From assembly GCF_015708155.1 (NCBI RefSeq), contig NZ_JADDYD010000001.1, positions 432,001 through 496,000 of the forward strand: a stretch of 64,000 nucleotides of DNA, written 5' to 3'. The notes under the pieces are model-generated. The model saw only the letters and a list, made by a program, of their open reading frames with translations, searched no databases and was not told where the DNA came from. Positions 22,580 to 30,919 of the stretch are shown in pieces; positions within the stretch are counted from its first letter, which is position 1, and each line of letters begins with the position of its first letter. The stretch is from Mycoplasma sp. 'Moose RK'. GTDB taxonomy: Bacteria; Bacillota_I; Bacilli_A; Mycoplasmatales; Metamycoplasmataceae. The position numbers and the translations under genes were made by a program.

Positions 22580-22701
22580 CTGTGTGTGTATTTTGTACTA
22601 AAATGTCTCTACTATTTTCCATAATTATCTTAATTATAAAAAAAAATTTTTTAATTTTTTATAATTTTTAGTGTATAATTAATTTTGCACAATTAATTAA
22701 T

Positions 22702-22796
22702 GTTTTACTCTAATAAGAAATTGTCGCACAAAAATAAGGCCTGTTATATGCAGTGCCGAAACTCCTGCCATTTTGGCAGGTTTTTTTTTTTTTTTT
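22702..22796 (+). ncRNA. tracrRNA, copy 1
   Basis: The 5' part GTTTTACTCTAATAAGAAAT, with the following TGTCGCACAAAAA, is complementary to the CRISPR repeat over almost its whole length, with a small bulge. It is followed by a short stem region and the hairpin CCTGCC-ATTTT-GGCAGG with a run of T, a terminator. A TATAAT at 22674-22679 is a good -10 with a start near 22686. It would pair with the pre-crRNA for RNase III processing and Cas9 loading. This copy precedes a broken cas1. Confidence 0.9.
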
Positions 22797-22945
22797 AGTT
22801 TTTCCTTGTCAGAATTATGACAAAAACTGAAAAAAATTTAGGAAACAACAATCAAAAATTAAAATTTTTAGAGAAAAATTAGTCTTAATAATCTGTGATC
22901 AAGAAATTTTATTGTATAACAAAATTATTTTACAAAACGAAAAAC

Positions 22946-23311
22946 ATGAAAAAAATTATTGAAATTAACCAATCAGATTATGTTCAACTTTTTCTTGATA
23001 ACATTATCATTAAACGTGATATTGAAAAATTTGTAATTCCAATTAACACAGTAGACGTTGTTATTTTTGAAAATGACAGAACAACTATTACAATTCCGCT
23101 AATTAATGAACTTGTTAAAAAAAAGTCAATATAATTATTTGCAAAAATCATTTACCAAATTCGCTCATAATTCCTTATAGTGGCTATTATAATAATAAAA
23201 TTTTTCAAAACCAAATTAAATGGTCGCTAAAGTACAAAGGTCAGACTTGAAAAAAAATTATTCGTTTGAAAATCCAAAGATCACTGGATACTTTGGTTAA
23301 AAAAACTTGTT
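22946..23311 (+). pseudogene. cas1 fragment, frameshifted and truncated
   Basis: The first 62 codons equal those of the intact cas1 at 27201. An A run one base shorter (8 against 9) then shifts the frame to a TAA at 23132-23134. Homology to cas1 continues to the codons for RSLDTLV and stops at about 23311, where a 5-base gap and the outer end of an insertion-element leader (23323 onward) begin. All catalytic residues lie beyond the break, so it is non-functional. It is the 5' half of a duplicated segment. Confidence 0.92.
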
Positions 23312-23322
23312 GTAAAAAATAG

Positions 23323-23640
23323 TAATTTAAATTAGTATATTAATTTCAGACACAACAAGAAAGGTGTGTCAAAATAAATCATAATTAAAAATAAAAAAGA
23401 GTTTGTCGTAAAATCATAGGAAAAAATAATTATTTGAGTTTTTTCTGCTAATTTATTAGTTAAATTAGTTTTGAAAGATTTAATAGCTCACAAAAATTTA
23501 TCAGATTTTCAAAAATTTTGTTTAAATTTAAAAGCGCGTACTAAAAACTCATACTAATAATTAAAGAAAATAATAACGAATCACAATGACAAACAATTTT
23601 TAACTAAAATAAAAAAAACCTTTAATTAAGACAAACTTAT
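23323..23640 (+). mobile_element. Insertion-element end with leader hairpin, and unassigned sequence
   Basis: The conserved outer end AAATTAGTATATTAATTTC is followed by GACACAACAAGAAAGGTGTGTC (stem-loop, 23349-23370). The transposase ATG is lost, and nothing recognisable follows up to about 23640. It marks the point where cas1 copy 1 is cut. Confidence 0.6.
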
Positions 23641-23641
23641 G

Positions 23642-23647
23642 TATAAT
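23642..23647 (+). promoter_or_regulatory. -10 box of the helicase-exonuclease module
   Basis: TATAAT lies 34 bases before the helicase ATG, with TGAGG as ribosome site 9 bases before the ATG. No good -35 is visible. Confidence 0.5.
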
Positions 23648-23680
23648 TATTTAAAGTCGTTCTCAATAAATGAGGTAATT

Positions 23681-25535
23681 ATGGATATAAAAAAAAAAAA
23701 AAACTAATTTTACATTTCATGATCTTACAGAAGAACAACAAAATGTAATTAATTTAGCATTAAAGGGAGAAAATATTCTAGTTGATGCCTGTATTGGGAG
23801 CGGGAAAACAACAGTGATTCAAGCTTTGTGTAATGAATTTCCTCTTGATAAAAAGATTTTATATTTAACTTACAATAGATTATTAAAAGTTGATGCTAAA
23901 AGTAAAATCATAAACAAAAATGTTTTTGTACAAAATTATCATGGATTTTCATATTGATTATTAATAAAAGAAGGTGTTATTTCCTCTTCCGCGGACGCAA
24001 TTAAAATATTTTTAACTACCGATATACCTGTTGGGATTTATGATGTATTATTGCTTGATGAGTATCAAGACATCACGGATGAAATATCTAGATTATTAGA
24101 AAGAATAAAAAGAGAGAATCCTAAGATCCAAATCGTTGCCGTTGGCGATATGGAGCAAAAAATTTATGATAACACAAGATTAAATGTTAAAGATTTTATT
24201 GATAAATTTTTAGAATCATACAAAAACGCTTATTTAACACTTTCTTTTAGAATGCCTAAAGAACATGCTAGTATGTTGGGTAGAATTTGAAAAAAAGAAA
24301 TTAATGGCGTTAATGAAAATTGTCAAATCCAATATATGAAACCTGACGAGGTTAATGAATTTCTGTCTAGACAAAAACCTTCTGATATATTATGCTTGGG
24401 TGCGCGCTGGGAAATATCAGATACATTAAATTACCTTGAAGAAAATCATAATAAAATTTTTAATAAAAGAACTGTTTATGCATCTATAAAAGATGATGAA
24501 AGAAATTTAAATCCAAAAAAAAATTCGGCTATTTTTACAACATATGATAGTTCAAAAGGATTGGAAAGACCTATTTGTGTTATTTTTAGTTTTGAACTAA
24601 GTTATTGAGAAATGCGTTTAGGAAAAAATGAAACAAATTATGAAATTCTAAGAAATATATTTTGTGTAGCAGCAAGCAGAGGAAAAGAAAAAATAATCTT
24701 CGTAACACAAGACAAAAAAATATTATTAGATGAGAATACTCTCAAAAATGGAGATAAAAGTTCAAAAATCTCAAAATTATATTCAATGTCCACAATGTTT
24801 GATCATAAATATGATGATGATATTGAGAATATGCGTCAAATGCTTGATGTAAAAGAAATTTATACAGAAGATAAAAGCGAAATAAAAGTAAAAACAAACG
24901 ACTTCTTAATTAATCTTGCACCGTGTATTGGAATCTTTCTTGAAGCATCTTATTTCAATGATTTTCAAATTGAAAATGAAATTAAGCTTTCAATCAAAAC
25001 AATTGAAAATGGATATTTTTCAGAAAAATATAAAAATTTTATTTCAGAAAAATATAAAAATTTTATTAAAGAAAGAAAATCAATAAAAGATTTAACGCTA
25101 TTTAAAGTTTATTTAGACACACGTCAAGAAAGATACATTACGCAAGCGTTTCCTGATTTTATTGATGATAATGCTATTAACAAAATGCATAAAAGATTGT
25201 CAGAAGTACTTAGTAAAAATGAAACAGTTCAAGCGAATTGTTCATTATGTTTTGCTAATGGAGCAAACGATTTTACAATGAATGTTATAGGTATAGCTGA
25301 TGTTGTAAAAAATAATATAGTTTATGAACTAAAATTTGTTAACGATTTAACAAATTCCCATTTTTTGCAAACCGCTTCATATATGTTAGCCTTAAATTTG
25401 GACACAGGAATATTATGGAATATTAGAAATAACAAAATGTATCAAATTAAAATTAAAAATCGAGAAGATTTTAGAACTAAACTTGCACAAACAATCACTA
25501 AAGGGTATTATGAAAATGAAAATGAAGACAATTAA
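23681..25535 (+). CDS. UvrD-type helicase fused to a Cas4/RecB-like PD-(D/E)XK nuclease; poly(A) frameshift at start
   Basis: The 610-residue open frame starting at 23703 has all SF1A helicase motifs in order: I ACIGSGKTT, II LLLDEYQD, III VAVGDMEQKIY, IV LSFRMP, V TYDSSKGLE, VI VAASRGKEK. The C-terminal about 120 residues carry GIADVV, YELK and QTASY, matching the D...ExK...QxxxY pattern of Cas4, AddB and RecB nucleases. TGA codons are Trp. The only good start, ATG at 23681 with TGAGG before it, is followed by 15 A residues (23689-23703) and is one base out of register: 14 or 17 A residues would restore it. The gene lies between two tracrRNA copies and overlaps the exonuclease gene by 26 bases. 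The substrate is probably DNA ends; a CRISPR role is inference. Confidence 0.88.
23689..23703 (+). repeat. Poly(A)15 tract after the helicase start codon
   Basis: ATGGATAT is followed by 15 A residues and then the helicase frame. As read, the ATG frame ends at a TAA at 23705-23707. Confidence 0.9.
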
Positions 25536-26787
25536 GGATCAACAAATTGCTAATTTGAATCAAAAATTTGCTGTAATCGATATAGAGACAAACTATGAAA
25601 ATCAAATTTTTTCTGTTGGAGTTGTAATTGCTGATAGCACTAATTTTAATTTAGTTGATAAAAGGTATTGAATTTTAGAAAATAATTTACTAGTTGGCGG
25701 AATGTATAAGCATAAAATTTTAGCGCCACTTCCTGCTGAATTTAAAAATGAAACTATTCGAATTCAAACTCATAAAGCAATGATTAATCAATTAATTAAA
25801 TTTTTGAATTATTACAATGTAGAAGATTGGTTTTCATATACGAAATTTGATTTTAAATATTTGCCTGAATTACACAATTTATTCAAATACAATGATATTT
25901 CTTTAGCTGCCAAAAGCAAGAAATTTAACAAACATATCCCATCAAATGCAGAAACAAGCAAAAACGGTAATTTGAAAAAAGGTTGAAATGTAGAACATAT
26001 GTACAGAATGGTTAGTAAGGATGAACATTATGTTGAAACACATAATGCCTTGCTTGATGCCATTGATGAATTGCGGATTATGAAATTTCTAGAATTGGAT
26101 TTTAAAACATTTCAAACATTAACTAAAAGGAAAAATAATCCAATTCAAATTTTCAAAAATGTTAGGACTCATATCGAAACAATTAAAGATCAACAAATTG
26201 CTAATTTGAATCAAAAATTTGCTGTAATCAACATAAAGACAAACTATAAAAATAAAATTTTTTCTGTTGGAGTTGTAATTGCTGATAGCACTAATTTTAA
26301 TTTAGTTGATAAAAAGTATTGAATACTAATAAATAATTTATTAGATGGTGCAATGTATAGTGATAGTATTTTAGCACCTCTCCCTGCTGAATTTAAAAAT
26401 GAAACTATTCGAATTCAAACTCATAAGGCAATGATTAATCAATTAATTAAATTTTTGAATTATTACAATGTAGAAAATTGGTTTTCATATACGAATTTTG
26501 CTTTTACATTTTTACCTGAATTACACAATTTATTCAAACACATTGATATTTTTTTAGCTGCCAAAAGTAAGAAATTTAACAAACATATCCCATCAAATGC
26601 ACAAACATATAAGAATGGTAATTTGAAAAAAGGTTGTGGTGTAGAAGATATGTACAGGATGGTTTGCAAAGATGAACATTATGTTGAAACGCATAACGCC
26701 TTGCTTGATGCCATTGATGAATTGCGGATTATGAAATTTCTAGAATTGGATTTTAAAACATTTCAAACATTAACTAAAAGAAGATAA
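25510..26787 (+). CDS. Tandem two-domain DEDDh (DnaQ/RNase T-like) exonuclease, second domain inactive
   Basis: The 425-residue frame holds two copies of a roughly 217-residue domain, a 651-base in-frame direct duplication. Domain 1 has the DEDDh set: AVIDIETN (D, E), KFDFKYLPEL (D) and HNALLDAIDEL (H, D). In domain 2 the same places read AVINIKTN, NFAFTFLPEL and HNALLDAIDEL, so three of the four catalytic acids are gone. Such enzymes remove 3' nucleotides from DNA or RNA. I start at ATG 25510, GGG 4 bases upstream; ATGs at 25516 and 25522 are alternatives. It overlaps the helicase stop, so it is translationally coupled to it. Domain 2 may serve in dimer formation or substrate binding. Confidence 0.9.
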
Positions 26788-26804
26788 AGTAAAGTAGATT
26801 AATA

Positions 26805-26819
26805 ACAATTTCTTATTAG
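26805..26819 (+). repeat. 15-base CRISPR-repeat fragment upstream of tracrRNA copy 2
   Basis: ACAATTTCTTATTAG equals positions 15-29 of the CRISPR repeat on the same strand and is complementary to the tracrRNA anti-repeat 140 bases downstream. It is absent upstream of tracrRNA copy 1. Confidence 0.8.
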
Positions 26820-26914
26820 TATAAATCTAAAATGATGATAATTTCTTGTTTTCCAAATCAATTTAATTAAATTTTTTAGAGAAATTTAAAATTAAAAAAT
26901 TTTTTTAAAATTAT

Positions 26915-27568
26915 TTTAATTTTTAGTGTATAATTAATTTTGCACAATTGATTAATGTTTTACTCTAATAAGAAATTGTCGCACAAAAATAAGGCCTGTT
27001 ATATGCAGTGCCGAAACTCCTGCCATTTTGGCAGGTTTTTTTTTTTTTTTTAGTTTTTCCTTGTCAGAATTATGACAAAAACTGAAAAAAATTTAGGAAA
27101 CAACAATTAAAAATTAAAATTTTTAGAGAAAAATTAGTCTTAATAATCTGTAATCAGGAAATTTTATTGTATAATAAAATTATTTTACAAAACGAAAAAC
27201 ATGAAAAAAATTATTGAAATTAACCAATCAGATTATGTTCAACTTTTTCTTGATAACATTATCATTAAACGTGATATTGAAAAATTTGTAATTCCAATTA
27301 ACACAGTAGACGTTGTTATTTTTGAAAATGACAGAACAACTATTACAATTCCGCTAATTAATGAACTTGTTAAAAAAAAAGTGAATATAATTATTTGCAA
27401 AAATCATTTACCAAATTCGCTCATAATTCCTTATAATGGCTATTATAATAATAAAATTTTTCAAAACCAAATTAAATGGTCGCTAAAGTACAAAGGTCAG
27501 ACTTGAAAAAAAATTATTCGTTTGAAAATCCAAAGATCACTGGATACTTTGGTTGAAAAAAAACTTGT
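26915..27568 (+). repeat. Direct repeat, copy B (tracrRNA plus cas1 5' half)
   Basis: This is the intact partner of 22660-23311. The pair brackets the helicase-exonuclease module, so recombination between them would remove 4255 bases and leave a complete tracrRNA-cas1 locus. Confidence 0.9.
26957..27051 (+). ncRNA. tracrRNA, copy 2
   Basis: It is identical to copy 1 through the anti-repeat, the linker and the CCTGCC-ATTTT-GGCAGG terminator hairpin. The TATAAT -10 is at 26929-26934. This copy precedes the intact cas1-cas2-csn2 genes and is the likely working tracrRNA. Confidence 0.92.
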
Positions 27569-28055
27569 TAGCACCGAAATTGAAGAAAAAATGACTTCTT
27601 ATATTGACCAAGTTGAAGACCATGATGTCACAAATCGTGAAGGCCATGTGGCTAAATTGTATTTTAAACACCTTTTTGGAGAAAATTTTATCCGCGATCA
27701 AAAAGCCGATGATCGTGTTAATAGTCTTCTAAATTATGGTTATACTGTTTTACTTAGTTATGTTGCCAGAATTATTTGTGCCAAAGGAATGGACAATCGC
27801 CTTAGTTTGTATCATAAAAGTTTTAATAACAATTTTCCTTTGGCTTGTGATTTAATGGAACCTTATCGCTTTTGGATTGACCAAATTGTTTTTGATCATA
27901 TTAATAAAAAATTTTTTTTATTTCAAGAATTCAAAGAAGATTTGTTTACATCTTTTAATAAACATATTACTTATAAAAATAAAAAAATTCGTTTTAAAAA
28001 ATTTATTGATGCTGAAATTAGCGAAATTTTAGAGCTAGATAAAAATGCTGACTAA
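27201..28055 (+). CDS. cas1: CRISPR integrase Cas1
   Basis: Cas1 with Cas2 inserts new spacers at the leader end of the array. The 284-residue protein shows the catalytic residues in NREGHVAKLYF (Glu), RLSLYHKS (His) and ACDLMEPYR (Asp/Glu). TGA at 27504-27506 is Trp. Length and order fit type II Cas1. A TATAAT at 27170-27175 between the tracrRNA terminator and the ATG may give it its own promoter. The ribosome site is weak. It overlaps the open cas2 frame by 11 bases. The A9 run at 27370-27378 is the site where the duplicate copy has slipped. Confidence 0.96.
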
Positions 28056-28080
28056 TATAATTAAGGTAAACACAAGAGAA

Positions 28081-28389
28081 ATGCGAATTTTATTAATGTA
28101 TGATGTCTATTCAGAAAATGAGCAACAAAATCCTGAATACAACAAATTTGTTAAAAATCTTATTAGATTAGGCTATGTTCGGATTCAATATTCGATTTAT
28201 GCCAAAATAATCCCTGTTCACACAGTTTATGAATCAGAAAGAAAAAAAATTGTTAATATTATTCCTAAAAATTCAAATGTTCGTATTTTACTTTTAACCG
28301 AGCAACAATACCAAAATATGGAAATTTTAAGTGGCTCAAAATCTAAAAACGAAATTATTAATTTTGAACAGGAGTATATAAAATTATAA
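28081..28389 (+). CDS. cas2: CRISPR-associated endoribonuclease-fold protein Cas2
   Basis: The family start MRILLMYDVYSE (first beta strand with the conserved Asp) is at 28081. The frame runs in-frame back to an ATG at 28045, which would add 12 residues and overlap cas1. I prefer 28081 because Cas2 proteins begin at that strand. The 102 residues include RLGYVRIQYSIYAKI, the typical second-strand region. It forms the core dimer of the Cas1-Cas2 integrase. The stop (28387-28389) overlaps the csn2 ATG. Confidence 0.93.
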   Translation: MRILLMYDVYSENEQQNPEYNKFVKNLIRLGYVRIQYSIYAKIIPVHTVYESERKKIVNIIPKNSNVRILLLTEQQYQNMEILSGSKSKNEIINFEQEYIKL

Positions 28390-29162
28390 TGTTAAGTTTC
28401 TTTAATAATAAAGCCAATTTAGTTGAATTTAAGGAAAATATTAAAATTATTGAATGTGAAAATATTGATCTTTTTTTACACGACCTTTTTGACTATGAAC
28501 ATGAAAAAGGTATCCAATCGCTTGATTTAGATGGAAAACTTTATTCAATTAAGGATATTAGCGTTTTTACTTATTTAAACAAAATTGCTGATTTCCTTAG
28601 TTTAAGTCCAAAAAATTGACTAGGTAGCCAAATTATTCAAAATGAAATGTGGCAAAATAGCGATTTTTTTAATAATCAAGAAATCCGAATGATAATTGAT
28701 AAAATTAATACTTTATTAGGTTTTGAACTACTTGAATACCAAATTGATAATACTAAATTATTAAAGTCATTATTTGAGATTAATGCAAACATCTTGCTTT
28801 CAAAAAATAATTTTGCAAAAATAATGGAAATTGTTTTTGCAAACAAAGCTGAACCACTGGTTTTCCTCAAAGATTTGGAATTTATTAATTTAACTGACCT
28901 TTTGCAATTTACAAATACAAAATTTATAATTTTAACCACTGATTTTACTAAGTATATTAATAAATATGAACAACTTGAACTTGTTAGTTTTTATAAAAAT
29001 AAAGTAATTGTTGACATCAAAACACCCATACCTGTTGTTCGCTACTTTGAAAATCATAAAAATAGGGAAATTTTGGAAAATGAGTCCCTATTTTCCGATA
29101 TAAATAAGAAAAATGAATTCCGTTATCACCTTAATATTATCAAAAAGACCTTTTTTGAGTAA
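28389..29162 (+). CDS. csn2: Csn2-family adaptation protein (type II-A)
   Basis: The 257-residue protein starts on the last base of cas2. It is the fourth gene type of a type II-A locus, where Csn2 forms a toroidal tetramer on free DNA ends during adaptation. Sequence features are weak, as usual for the family: an N-terminal strand-rich part with DLFDYEHEKG, a helical middle, and late segments INLTDLLQFTNTKFIILTT and KNKVIVDIKTPIPV. TGA at 28617-28619 is Trp. The assignment rests on position, length and layout more than on motifs. Confidence 0.8.
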
Positions 29163-29232
29163 AAAAGCCCAAAAACCGGTACTTTTTTAAGGAAAAACAA
29201 AAAAAAAAATCAGTTTTTTTCTTTGAAATGAG
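29163..29232 (+). promoter_or_regulatory. CRISPR leader
   Basis: Seventy AT-rich bases lie between the csn2 stop and the first repeat. The degenerate repeat is at the other end of the array, so this is the leader side where new spacers enter. I see no convincing -10 here. Confidence 0.65.
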
Positions 29233-30724
29233 GTTTTTGTGCTGTACAATTTCTTATTAGAGTAAAACGAAATTGAATCATTTTTAAAAACAAGTTCTGT
29301 TTTTGTGCTGTACAATTTCTTATTAGAGTAAAACATTTACATTATTTTACCGTTTGAACGGACTAGTTTTTGTGCTGTACAATTTCTTATTAGAGTAAAA
29401 CTTTGATCGAAATATTCATTTTCGTCGTATGCGTTTTTGTGCTGTACAATTTCTTATTAGAGTAAAACAAACAAAAAATACGCTATTGCAGAATGTAAGT
29501 TTTTGTGCTGTACAATTTCTTATTAGAGTAAAACAAAAAACAAAAATTTTTAATCGAAGAACATAGTTTTTGTGCTGTACAATTTCTTATTAGAGTAAAA
29601 CTATGATATTGTTTTTATCAGTAGACGATAAGTTTTTGTGCTGTACAATTTCTTATTAGAGTAAAACGCAAAAAAAATAATATTTTATCTTTGTTTTGTT
29701 TTTGTGCTGTACAATTTCTTATTAGAGTAAAACTATTCGCTAAAATATCGTCTTTATTAACTGGTTTTTGTGCTGTACAATTTCTTATTAGAGTAAAACT
29801 AACCAGGAAAAATTAGAAAAAGAAGACATGTTTTTGTGCTGTACAATTTCTTATTAGAGTAAAACAATAATAATTAATAAATAAATTATAAATAGGTTTT
29901 TGTGCTGTACAATTTCTTATTAGAGTAAAACGTCTAAATTACTTAACAAATTAAGGTTGCTGTTTTTGTGCTGTACAATTTCTTATTAGAGTAAAACAAC
30001 ACCATTTACATTTATTAACAGTAGAATGTTTTTGTGCTGTACAATTTCTTATTAGAGTAAAACGTCTAAATTACTTAACAAATTAAGGTTACTGTTTTTG
30101 TGCTGTACAATTTCTTATTAGAGTAAAACTTTATCGCGTTTATATAAAAATAACCAGAAGTTTTTGTGCTGTACAATTTCTTATTAGAGTAAAACTTTAG
30201 AGAAGAGCTAAAAATGGATAATTTAGTTTTTGTGCTGTACAATTTCTTATTAGAGTAAAACCCGAAGAATATCGGAAAATGAAAAGCGAGCCGTTTTTGT
30301 GCTGTACAATTTCTTATTAGAGTAAAACAGATAATGTTAATAGCCGTTTGCAATTAACGTTTTTGTGCTGTACAATTTCTTATTAGAGTAAAACTTATAA
30401 TTCGTATTCGTCTTTGTCTAAAACGTTTTTGTGCTGTACAATTTCTTATTAGAGTAAAACGTTATATAAAAATCCAGTTGTTTTAAACAAGTTTTTGTGC
30501 TGTACAATTTCTTATTAGAGTAAAACTAATTATCCTATTTATTTAAATGACAATGTGTTTTTGTGCTGTACAATTTCTTATTAGAGTAAAACGCAAATTG
30601 AATTTTTCAAAGCATGAAAGACGTTTTTGTGCTGTACAATTTCTTATTAGAGTAAAACTCTAAATAAGTTATTAAGTTGCATAGTTCGGTTTTTGTGCTG
30701 TACAATTTCTTATTAGAGTAGAAC
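29233..30724 (+). CRISPR. Type II CRISPR array, 23 repeats of 36 bp, 22 spacers of 30-31 bp
   Basis: Repeats start GTTTTTGTGCTG and end TTAGAGTAAAAC. They begin at 29233, 29299, 29366, 29433, 29499, 29566, 29632, 29698, 29764, 29830, 29896, 29962, 30028, 30094, 30160, 30226, 30293, 30359, 30425, 30491, 30557, 30623 and 30689. Only the last is altered (GTAGAAC end). The plus-strand transcript pairs with the plus-strand tracrRNA, so the array reads toward cas9. Spacers at 29932-29961 and 30064-30093 differ by one base. Each repeat contains TACAAT. Confidence 0.99.
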
Positions 30725-30763
30725 TTGAGTTTGTTTTTAAACAAAAATAGCGCCTGGTGCATG

Positions 30764-30802
30764 AAAATCAACAACCTGCCATTTTGGCAGGTTGTTGATT
30801 TT
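30764..30802. terminator. Bidirectional hairpin between array and cas9
   Basis: A perfect 17-bp stem has an ATTTT loop: AAAATCAACAACCTGCC against its complement. T-rich ends occur on both strands, so it can stop both the array transcript and the convergent cas9 transcript. Its core CCTGCC-ATTTT-GGCAGG is the same as the tracrRNA terminator. Confidence 0.8.
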
Positions 30803-30919
30803 GAAACAAAAGGTTTTTCAAGTGAAAAATTAATTTATTTTTGTTTATTAATTAGTCTTAAATTTTGTTTAGCATTCTAAATTTTTGTTTTGTGAATCAC
30901 TAATTATTCACTAATGGAT

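Larger units (their letters stand above)
22660..23311 (+). repeat. Direct repeat, copy A (tracrRNA plus cas1 5' half)
   Basis: About 650 bases match 26915-27568 at a constant offset of 4255 with few changes. Differences include the cas1 -10 (TATAAC here, TATAAT in copy B) and one missing A in the cas1 run. Confidence 0.9.

Noticed and set aside
22895-22945. An N-terminal extension of the broken cas1 copy starting at a GTG
   Set aside because: The intact copy starts at the equivalent of 22946 and the upstream bases are promoter-like in both copies.
30075-30353. A 92-codon minus-strand frame with the repeated peptide FYSNKKLYSTKT
   Set aside because: It is the CRISPR repeat read backwards; the repetition follows the 66-base array period.
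29233-30724. A promoter in every CRISPR repeat (TACAAT), as in Neisseria type II-C arrays
   Set aside because: The extended -10 spacing (TGnTACAAT) is not met (TGTACAAT) and no -35 recurs in the spacers; I leave it as unproven.
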